Both the position numbers and the translations under genes were made by a program. A stretch of DNA of 64,000 nt from Balanoglossus misakiensis (taxonomy: Eukaryota; Hemichordata): assembly GCA_040954595.2 (NCBI GenBank), contig CM082584.2:10540001-10604000 (forward strand), given 5' to 3'. The notes under the pieces were generated by a model that was given only the letters and a program-made list of their open reading frames with translations, was not told the DNA's origin and did not search any database. Positions 42,001-51,300 of this stretch are shown here, in pieces. Each line of letters begins with the position of its first letter. The first letter of the stretch is position 1.

Positions 42001-45000
42001 GGTCATTTTTAGAAAAAACCATGGGTTATAGCTCAGGAAAATGTTGAAAAATCGACGATTTTTCGACTTTGCGAATTTTGAAAATTTGGTCATTTTTTGA
42101 AAAAACCATGGGTTATAGCTCAGGAAAATGTTGAAAAATCGACGATTTTTCGACTTTGCGAATTTTGAAAATTTGGTCATTTTTTGAAAAAACCATGGGT
42201 TATAGCTCAGGAAAATGTTGAAAAATCGACGATTTTTCGACTTTGCGAATTTTGAAAATTTGGTCATTTTTTGAAAAAACCATGGGTTATAGCTCAGGAA
42301 AATGTTGAAAAATCGACGATTTTTCGACTTTGCGAATTTTGAAAATTTGGTCATTTTTTGAAAAAACCATGGGTTATAGCTCAGGAAAATGTTGAAAAAT
42401 CGACGATTTTTCGACTTTGCGAATTTTGAAAATTTGGTCATTTTTTGAAAAAACCATGGGTTATAGCTCAGGAAAATGTTGAAAAATCGACGATTTTTCG
42501 ACTTTGCGAATTTTGAAAATTTGGTCATTTTTTGAAAAAACCATGGGTTATAGCTCAGGAAAATGTTGAAAAATCGACGATTTTTCGACTTTGCGAATTT
42601 TGAAAATTTGGTCATTTTTTGAAAAAACCATGGGTTATAGCTCAGGAAAATGTTGAAAAATCGACGATTTTTCGACTTTGCGAATTTTCAAAATTTGGTC
42701 ATTTTTTGAAAAAACCATGGGTTATAGCTCAGGAAAATGTTGAAAAATCGACGATTTTTCGACTTTGCGAATTTTGAAAATTTGGTCATTTTTTGAAAAA
42801 ACCATGGGTTATAGCTCAGGAAAATGTTGAAAAATCGACGATTTTTCGACTTTGCGAATTTTCAAAATTTGGTCATTTTTTGAAAAAACCATGGGTTATA
42901 GCTCAGGAAAATGTTGAAAAATCGACGATTTTTCGACTTTGCGAATTTTGAAAATTTGGTCATTTTTTGAAAAAACCATGGGTTATAGCTCAGGAAAATG
43001 TTGAAAAATCGACGATTTTTCGACTTTGCGAATTTTGAAAATTTGGTCATTTTTTGAAAAAACCATGGGTTATAGCTCAGGAAAATGTTGAAAAATCGAC
43101 GATTTTTCGACTTTGCGAATTTTCAAAATTTGGTCATTTTTTGAAAAAACCATGGGTTATAGCTCAGGAAAATGTTGAAAAATCGACGATTTTTCGACTT
43201 TGCGAATTTTGAAAATTTGGTCATTTTTTGAAAAAACCATGGGTTATAGCTCAGGAAAATGTTGAAAAATCGACGATTTTTCGACTTTGCGAATTTTGAA
43301 AATTTGGTCATTTTTTGAAAAAACCATGGGTTATAGCTCAGGAAAATGTTGAAAAATCGACGATTTTTCGACTTTGCGAATTTTGAAAATTTGGTCATTT
43401 TTTGAAAAAACCATGGGTTATAGCTCAGGAAAATGTTGAAAAATCGACGATTTTTCGACTTTGCGAATTTTCAAAATTTGGTCATTTTTTGAAAAAACCA
43501 TGGGTTATAGCTCAGGAAAATGTTGAAAAATCGACGATTTTTCGACTTTGCGAATTTTGAAAATTTGGTCATTTTTTGAAAAAACCATGGGTTATAGCTC
43601 AGGAAAATGTTGAAAAATCGACGATTTTTCGACTTTGCGAATTTTGAAAATTTGGTCATTTTTTGAAAAAACCATGGGTTATAGCTCAGGAAAATGTTGA
43701 AAAATCGACGATTTTTCGACTTTGCGAATTTTGAAAATTTGGTCATTTTTTGAAAAAACCATGGGTTATAGCTCAGGAAAATGTTGAAAAATCGACGATT
43801 TTTCGACTTTGCGAATTTTGAAAATTTGGTCATTTTTTGAAAAAACCATGGGTTATAGCTCAGGAAAATGTTGAAAAATCGACGATTTTTCGACTTTGCG
43901 AATTTTGAAAATTTGGTCATTTTTTGAAAAAACCATGGGTTATAGCTCAGGAAAATGTTGAAAAATCGACGATTTTTCGACTTTGCGAATTTTGAAAATT
44001 TGGTCATTTTTTGAAAAAACCATGGGTTATAGCTCAGGAAAATGTTGAAAAATCGACGATTTTTCGACTTTGCGAATTTTCAAAATTTGGTCATTTTTTG
44101 AAAAAACCATGGGTTATAGCTCAGGAAAATGTTGAAAAATCGACGATTTTTCGACTTTGCGAATTTTCAAAATTTGGTCATTTTTTAAAAAAACCATGGG
44201 TTATAGCTCAGGAAAATGTTGAAAAATCGACGATTTTTCGACTTTGCGAATTTTGAAAATTTGGTCATTTTTTGAAAAAACCATGGGTTATAGCTCAGGA
44301 AAATGTTGAAAAATCGACGATTTTTCGACTGTGCGAATTTTCAAAATTTGGTCATTTTTTGAAAAAACCATGGGTTATAGCTCAGGAAAATGTTGAAAAA
44401 TCGACGATTTTTCGACTGTGCGAATTTTCAAAATTTGGTCTTTTTTTGAAAAAACCATGGGTTATAGCTCAGGAAAATGTTGAAAAATCGACGATTTTTC
44501 GACTTTGCGAATTTTCAAAATTTGGTCATTTTTTGAAAAAACCATGGGTTATAGCTCAGGAAAATGTTGAAAAATCGACGATTTTTCGACTTTGCGAATT
44601 TTCAAAATTTGGTCATTTTTTGAAAAAACCATGGGTTATAGCTCAGGAAAATGCTGAAAAATCGACGATTTTTCGACTTTGCGAATTTTCAAAATTTGGT
44701 CATTTTTTGAAAAAACCATGGGTTATAGCTCAGGAAAATGCTGAAAAATCGACGATTTTTCGACTTTGCGAATTTTCAAAATTTGGTCATTTTTTGAAAA
44801 AACCATGGGTTATAGCTCAGGAAAATGTTGAAAAATCGACGATTTTTCGACTTTGCGAATTTTCAAAATTTGGTTATTTTTTGAAAAAACCATGGGTTAT
44901 AGCTCAGGAAAATGTTGAAAAATCGACGATTTTTCGACTTTGCGAATTTTCAAAATTTGGTCATTTTTTGAAAAAACCATGGGTTATAGCTCAGGAAAAT

Positions 45001-45060
45001 GTTGAAAAATCGACGATTTTTCGACTTTGCGAATTTTCAAAATTTGGTCATTTTTTGAAA
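36097..45060 (-). repeat. Inverted-arm higher-order variant region
   Basis: Three rare unit variants recur in order: GACTGTGCG, then AACATGGG (missing one C), then GAAAATGCTG. Clusters lie around 36.1-36.7, 37.8-38.3, 38.85-39.3, 41.37-41.7 and 44.3-44.75 kb. The central three share the full order with two AACATGGG and two AATGCTG units; the outer two lack AACATGGG. Between clusters, units with AATTTTCAAAATTTGG punctuate runs of the AATTTTGAAAATTTGG form. Confidence 0.8.
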
Positions 45061-45135
45061 AAACCATGGGTTATAGCTCATGAAAACCTTCAAAAATCGA
45101 CGATTTTTCGACTTTAAGAATTTGTCATTTTTTGA
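45061..45135 (-). repeat. Degenerate terminal satellite unit
   Basis: The last unit reads CCATGGGTTATAGCTCATG, then AAAACCTTCAAAAATCGACG, then a diverged GACTTTAAGAATTTGTC before unrelated sequence starts. It has several substitutions and a deletion, unlike the uniform units before it. Its CTCATGAAAA is the reverse complement of the subtype B tail TTTTCATGAG. Confidence 0.85.
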
Positions 45136-45180
45136 CATTTTTCATGTGTAAATGTGCACTTAAAACATACACTACCAAAT

Positions 45181-45228
45181 AACACACACAACAATTTTCA
45201 GCCCAATGTAATTTATTGACAATTTATT
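45181..45228 (-). terminator. Candidate polyadenylation site
   Basis: On the minus strand two AATAAA hexamers (45,228-45,223 and 45,217-45,212) are followed about 18-30 nt later by TTGTTGTGTGTGTT, the expected GU-rich downstream element. A further AATAAA lies at 45,414-45,409. This is the best-formed poly(A) site downstream of the Rab3 stop. Confidence 0.55.
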
Positions 45229-46000
45229 CTCAACTGGTACACAATATACAAAGAATTATACCATACAATGCCTTATACAGCCATCTTATTTTTATATCTA
45301 GATCTAGGGAGCCTGAAATCACACAGACATTGAATTATCGCCAAGTTAAATAGTCACTTCTAGATTCTGGGCTGCTGTAATAATACCTGAAGCTAGTTTC
45401 TTGGTTTGTTTATTTCAATAGTTACAGAACTAAACTCAGATTGTTAAAACTAGTTTTCTTTAGAATATATTATTTGTCTATACATACAGAGAATTCTATG
45501 GTTCTATTGCTAAGTCACATGGATTCATATTGGCTCAGATATCATGAGAAATATATCCTTTTGGAAAAATGCTAAGTCGGAACAGTTATTTCAGAGCTCT
45601 GGGTTCATCAAACCACATAAATACATCAAAGCTGCATGCATAAACAATGACATCAGAATGCTTAAAGGGCTCTTCGAAGGTGAAAGGGTGGAATGGCACC
45701 CGTACCCCCACCCCCGCCCAAACACTGGTGACTGAATATACAGTTTTTGATTGCAGTCGCAATTTTGATTTCTGACCCATCGAAACACTGGATCTTTTTC
45801 TTCAGCATTCACCTACCTGTTGGCATCATTGTCCCTGCATTTGCAATCTATGGTTTGGGTCTCTTCGGACAGAGAGCAGAGGCATATTATCAAACAGAAA
45901 TGCACAAAGATCTATGCATGCACCATTGTTAGGCTCAGAGTCCCCCTACCCACAAACATATCCTACGAGCAAAGAAACCAGTTAGTCACACCACAACTCT

Positions 46001-46035
46001 TCCCTCCCCCCCCTCCCCCCCCCCCCCCCCCCCCC
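46001..46035 (+). repeat. Poly-C tract (21 C plus interrupted C run)
   Basis: TCCCTCCCCCCCCT leads into 21 consecutive C (46,015-46,035). On the Rab3 mRNA strand this is poly-G. Confidence 0.9.
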
Positions 46036-46753
46036 ACGATGTAACATACCACACCCCATTTTTAGAATAAATAAAGACAAGCAACTGAATATGTTTGAGA
46101 GGGGAAAGCTAGTTGCTACATATTTAATTTTTTTTCCTAATCATTTTTATCATGCAAGCATCATTGTCGAGGTTTGGGTATTGTCAAAATTATGTTGAAT
46201 ATGGTAGTATTTTTTGTTTTTGTTTTTTCTTACGTGCAAGTATATATAAATACAGGACCACGGGATCACCAGAAAATCACAACATCTTGGAATGGTAACT
46301 TTTTTGGAATGGGGAAAGCAAACAAAACACATGAGAAATTATTAATGAGTGATTTGTTATGTAAGATAATTGATACACTGCTGATTGCTAAAAGCACATT
46401 TAAATACCATGATTTCATGAGAGCCAAAGATTCCTGCAAGCTTGGCTTCTTGCGTTGTTTTTTTTGTACAGGTCTGTGTTCATCCCGTGCTCAGAATGCA
46501 TCATTTAAAATTCTGCCATCTCAATTACATCATTTACAGTTCTGCGAAATTAATTAACATGGAAAAATTCGTGAAATCACCAATCGTAAATTATGCATGT
46601 ACATTTGCTTGACAATACTGAGGAGAATAAAACATCCTGATCATTCACCTTGTGGGTTTCTTAAACAAAAAATTCTGCCCATATAATGGATTCCTTCTAT
46701 GTACCGGTAATCTTTTTATAAACACAAGAAATGATACATCAAGACCTCTTAAA

Positions 46754-46766
46754 CCCCCCCCCCCCC
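46754..46766 (+). repeat. Poly-C tract (13 C)
   Basis: Thirteen consecutive C, the second of four such runs in the probable Rab3 3' UTR. Confidence 0.9.
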
Positions 46767-47259
46767 TGAAACCCAATTCCAAATCAATGTGCCAGTTTTA
46801 TTCTCCACATAATGCATACCGGTTTGCAAGATTTCTGGGCGCTTTCAGTTCAAATATTTTGAACAGACTGCAAAGTGGAAAGCAATTATACAGAATGGAA
46901 TAGCACAGTCACAAAAAATTTATCCTTTTGAAATTATGTCATGAAAACAACGTTCCTTGATTTGATGAGAACTCAAACCTTGAGTGGAAAGAAACTGCAG
47001 CAATTGTTGTTCTAAAATGATCTGAATCTATTTATGAAGCCATGCCCTCAAAGTGGCAAAAAATGCACATTCTGACAAACACCCTTCTCGGGACCCCCGG
47101 AGTCTGAATTGCAAATGAAATCTGGACTGAACTGACTCAACACAGTGACGTCAAACAGTCCTTCCCGGTTCTATTCTCTCTTTCCACCAATCACAGCAAA
47201 CTATGCGTCCGCAGCGAATTCAGTAATTACAGTAGGAGCGGATGTATCCCCTCAAACAC

Positions 47260-47300
47260 TCAGACAGACACAGACGCCCAGACAGACACACACACAAACC
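47260..47300 (+). repeat. Short CAGA/CA microsatellite
   Basis: Imperfect CAGA and CA repeats (CAGACAGACACAGACG and CACACACAAAC) form a short simple-sequence stretch inside the probable 3' UTR. Confidence 0.6.
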
Positions 47301-47418
47301 ACTCAATTTAAATTCGGCATTTCATCTCAACTGACTAGCATTTTTGTATTTCTGCACGAATGCTACCTCAATGAGACAAATATTGCATCAGAATTACCTC
47401 TGTCTTCTTGCTTTTCAA

Positions 47419-47438
47419 CCCCCCCCCCCCCCCCCCCC
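47419..47438 (+). repeat. Poly-C tract (20 C)
   Basis: Twenty consecutive C, the third run in the probable Rab3 3' UTR. Confidence 0.9.
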
Positions 47439-47774
47439 ATATTAACACAGTCTATCCTTGCATATTGAACACTGAAAACAGTGGCTATTGTCCTTTGTAT
47501 GGCTGAGCAAAAAATTTCATCTCCCAAAGGTCAGGGGCACTTAAGATCAATGAACTTCTCTAATCCGTCATCCATTACAGAGAATTAGTGGCAGTTAAAC
47601 AGGAAACGAGTCGTGTATTCTCTCTGTTTCCAGACGACAAAACGGACATTTTCGGTTCAAAACGGTGAAAGACCTGATTTCAACTTTTGGCAGATTCTCA
47701 GACAAATCATTGATCAGAACAAACCATTGCCGGTTTATTTGTATGTACAGCAAAAGAAACCTTCACCATTTATA

Positions 47775-47787
47775 CCCCCCCCCCCCC
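47775..47787 (+). repeat. Poly-C tract (13 C)
   Basis: Thirteen consecutive C, the run nearest to the Rab3 stop codon. Confidence 0.9.
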
Positions 47788-48195
47788 AACAATTGACACA
47801 AGCTAGGAAACGTTGTTTTCATGATATTGCAAAACGTCCCAATCGTTGACTGCTGTATAATGTGTTTCACCAAAAAAGCGTGACAGTTTATAAACAGTTA
47901 ACATTGCACCACTGATGATGAAACTTAGTCACGGTCCACCCCTATTTCACTGTCGCAATGGTACGACCCAGCTAACTCAAAACATGCAAGGATCATACCA
48001 AAGCGGGGGTAAAATAGGGGTGTTCCTGCACTGTAAGATGACAGTAAAAGATAAAATGATACTGATCTTTTTTAAAGAGTATATTATCTCTACTTGAACT
48101 TTTTTTTTTACTTTCTCTCTTTTTTTTCTGTACCCTTCTTTTGTTGCCCATCCTTTAAAACAAAGAACTTGATTGGTCATCTCTTCATCATGTGA

Positions 48196-48386
48196 TTAAC
48201 AAGCACAGCCGCCACTGGATGGCTGAGGTTCCTGCGTGAGCCGTGTGCCTTTCTGGGAGTTGTTCACAATCGTTGGATCCGAATCCAGGCTTTCCGACAT
48301 TTTGTCACAGATTATATCCACCAGGCGCTCGAAGGTCTGTTTGACGTTGATGTTCTCCTTAGCACTTGTTTCAAAGAATTCCAGTC
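48196..48386 (-). CDS. Rab3: Rab3 exon 4 (with stop)
   Basis: Encodes Gly158 to Cys220 and [14 protein letters not shown], the amphipathic region with [12 protein letters not shown], a variable hydrophilic tail and the prenylation end GGCAC. The acceptor is TTTGATTTCCAG. SESLD followed by a DP motif is typical of invertebrate Rab3 tails. Confidence 0.95.
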
Positions 48387-51300
48387 CTGGAAATCAAACA
48401 AAGGGGAGAGAGAAAAGAGGTTTTAGTGACTTAACTTCAAGGAGACTAACCACCTTGAAAACAAGAGGAAAGCTTTTACCATATAAAGATTTGATCAACA
48501 ACATCCTATGACATCAATGCTGTGTGGGTGTGTGCCCACACTTTATCTTTTTTTATGCATAGTATAGTTTCATTCCTTGACAATCAATCAAATCATCAGG
48601 GAGGAGAGCTCAACAGACTTCCTGATCTATTCTTAAAGCTGGAGGCAACCAAAATTTGTTATTGCTGCTATTATTGGAAGCCCATTTTAATAGTAATGAC
48701 ATGCAAATGAATGCCAATAAATTTAGCAAATTCAATGATGACCCAGATTGCAGATGCTGGCATGTGCAAAATACGGCTGCCATGCCAGTACATGGTGGCT
48801 GCTGTCTGCATAATTCACAAACATTTTCCTGTGATAGATGGTTTGGATGAAGGAGCTTATTCATTCTGACACCTAATTCAACACAGATGGTAGTTTCTAT
48901 AGCAGTCAATGATTTTTCACGAGAACAATGGCAAGTCCAAAAATCTGTCTTGATTTACCTGATGAGGTGACAGCCAGTTTTATGGATGAAAGCAATGACG
49001 GACATGCTTGAATGACATATCGCATCAATTCAGCTCATATGTGGGTGTCATGTGGGATTATACTCCTGACTAAATGAATTTATCATATATGACTTGAGAT
49101 AATAAATTTATTATAACACAGATGACAACCACTGTCCCCCATACGGAATAGCTTGAAATATGTTGACACATGACAGGATTTTACTAACTACACTACGCAT
49201 GTGATAAGCAGGCGATATTATCACAACTGAAGAAACTTAAACGGAGATGCGCATTTGCAAAACGTTCATTTTCTGTGCTATAGCGAAAATAAGCTATCCT
49301 CAGCAAAATATTAAAGTGCGGCATATAATCATGTACGAGCCAGATGAAAATCTATGCAACGCCTCCAGGCAAATATCACTTAATTTACAGACAGTGATGT
49401 TCTGTTACACAACACCTGATTTTTGGCCCCCAAAAACATTGATATCTCTTCGCTGATATACAACGGCTAATGGAAAGCCCATTAATCTATCCACTGGCTA
49501 CATTCATGTCATATTAATTGAATATTGTTACCCATCATACCTTGGGAAGTGTAAGTGACTGTACAGCCCTGATAAAGAGCTAACACAGAAAATGTACTTA
49601 TATGCAAACCGTAAATTCAAAAGGCAGTGAAAACTGTCAACACCCACAGCATGTGGTCACCTCTCCCGTTCACCTTTGAAGATTGATGCATAATGTAAAT
49701 GTTATATTACATGTGCATACAACCTCTGCTTCAGCAGCGATCAGAGACACCAGAAACTACCACGTACCTAGCTGGTCAGCAAGCTGTTTACCACGTTCTG
49801 TGGCCACGACTCGTTCATCCTCCATGTCGCATTTATTACCTACAAGAATGACCTGGGCATTGTCCCATGAATACGTCTTGATTTGAGTAGACCTGGAAGA
49901 AAATGAAAAAGAGGAAATAACTATTAGTTTCAAAACATCAAGTGCAATTTTCGAGTAGAAAGAACTGTTCAGAATTCAACAAACGTAGAGATAGTCTAAG
50001 CTGACTGCATAAATAATTAATTGAAAGGTTACTAGTCACAAGGTCAACCTAGTGTCATCCAAGCTGTCATCTTGCAAATTTTACAAAAAATGTCATTAGT
50101 TGTCAGATAAATATGCAGATTCTCGAAGTAAGTATACACCAGTCCATCAATGCAGTGAATGACTTCCTACTGTATCTTGTTCCCAATACCTTTAATGGAA
50201 ACATTTTTCTTCAAACAGAGTATCACAAATTAAAACCACCAACGGGTTTTTTTTCCTCCTGAAAGCATTTTTCAATAAGCCTACCAAAGAAATCAATATT
50301 TTGCAGCAAAAACTTGTGTAAACTCAACTGAACAATCATCGATCACAATCATTAATAGCCAGCCACACTTATGATGGCAAATTTAACAGAAATGAAATCA
50401 GCGAGAGTAAACTATAAGAGTACAGTGACACTGTGTTTCTTCGTGAACTGAAATCCTCTAACAATCATGACGCTTGAAAATTCTGCGTCAGATTGAGGAC
50501 TGCTACACGCATCTTTGCGTCAGTTTGTCAGTTTGACATCTTCACATGTAATGTGAACACGTTCCTTACGTCACAAGATAATTTTTATACGTCAGTGGTG
50601 TGTCATTGTGACTCGGAAGTTAGAGTCGGTGTACTGCGTATATGACATGTGTGTGCACGTGATGTGTGTGAGTTTGCCATAGTATGCAAACACAAACAGT
50701 CATAATCATTTATACAGTTTTCACTATTGACTGACTGCAAATGGAGAAAACACTTTCTTGTTTCAGATAAATGGATACTGCTCATTGAATACCTCAACAT
50801 GAAATGTATGACTGTTTCAAGAAGAAAGCAATTAGAATCCTGCTTGAATTGAGCAAATTTGAATTCAAAATCAATACCACCCCTTGATTATCAAGCTCAT
50901 TAATTCTGCTAATTGAATGCATAACAATATCTCGATCAATAGTTTCCACAACGTATCGAGAAGCTGATTCAGAAATCAACCACAAGTGACAAGCGAAAAC
51001 GTTTTCCTAATGAATATTCTTCTCAGCAGAAATAAAAAAATACAACATGTTCAATATTTGTATTCTTACTTCTGTAAACACAGAACCAGCTGCTCCTCAA
51101 CTAGGTGACGGCAGAATCAGGTGTGATTTCTAAGCAGCAATTTCATAACCGCCATGCAGATACTTTATTAGATTAAATCTCACGTTGCCATGGAAATTCT
51201 CATATTCTTGAGTTGACGCAACACATCTGTTTATCATCCACCCAGATTGAACATGGCCAGTAAATGTGATTCTGCGATACAGTGAATGTTTTGCTTTTTT

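Larger units (their letters stand above)
1..45135. repeat. 87-bp satellite DNA array
   Basis: A tandem array of about 518 units of 87 bp fills this stretch. It is open at the left window edge and ends in a degenerate unit near 45,135. A typical unit holds, in order, CCATGG, TTTTTTCAAAAAA, TGACC, AAATTTTCAAAATT, CGCAAAGTC, a 19-bp dyad and CCTGAGCTATAAC. By my count the main subtype has 27 G or C in 87 bp (31%). Length is very constant because most variants are substitutions. The only other content is a 100-N gap. This is the size and composition of a classical heterochromatic or pericentromeric satellite, but its chromosomal position is inferred, not shown. No known satellite family was recognised by name. 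Confidence 0.98.
17786..45135 (-). repeat. Satellite, inverted arm
   Basis: About 313 units are arranged as the reverse complement of the left arm, reading TTTGGTCATTTTTTGAAAAA, then CCATGGGTTATAGCTCAGG. All are subtype A. The arm contains the assembly gap, a belt rich in homopolymer-length changes (to about 33.5 kb), a very uniform patch (33.5-35.7 kb) and an ordered variant signature repeated between 36.1 and 45.0 kb. Confidence 0.95.
45195..48195 (-). other. Probable Rab3 3' UTR
   Basis: No coding potential is seen between the Rab3 stop and the satellite. Candidate polyadenylation signals at the far end suggest a 3' UTR of about 3 kb, though earlier AATAAA hexamers exist on the minus strand (around 47,735 and 46,798) and shorter forms are possible. 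The stretch contains four long poly-C runs on the plus strand. Open frames with proline runs here are by-products of those tracts. Transcript extent is inferred. Confidence 0.5.

Noticed and set aside
1-45135. CRISPR array
   Set aside because: The repeat is continuous 87-bp units with no unique spacers, in an animal genome with spliced genes, and no cas genes are present.
1-45135. Hammerhead ribozyme in the satellite
   Set aside because: Some animal satellites encode one, but neither subtype contains the CUGANGA and GAAA core arrangement; GATGATTTTCATGAG in subtype B only superficially resembles it.
1-45135. CENP-B box marking a centromeric satellite
   Set aside because: No sequence resembling the TTCG...CGGGA box is present in the unit. 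A centromeric role is neither supported nor excluded.
45820-47849. Small proline-rich open frames (for example 45,820-46,044 and 47,145-47,468)
   Set aside because: Their proline runs come from poly-C tracts on the strand opposite to the Rab3 transcript; no other coding signal is seen.
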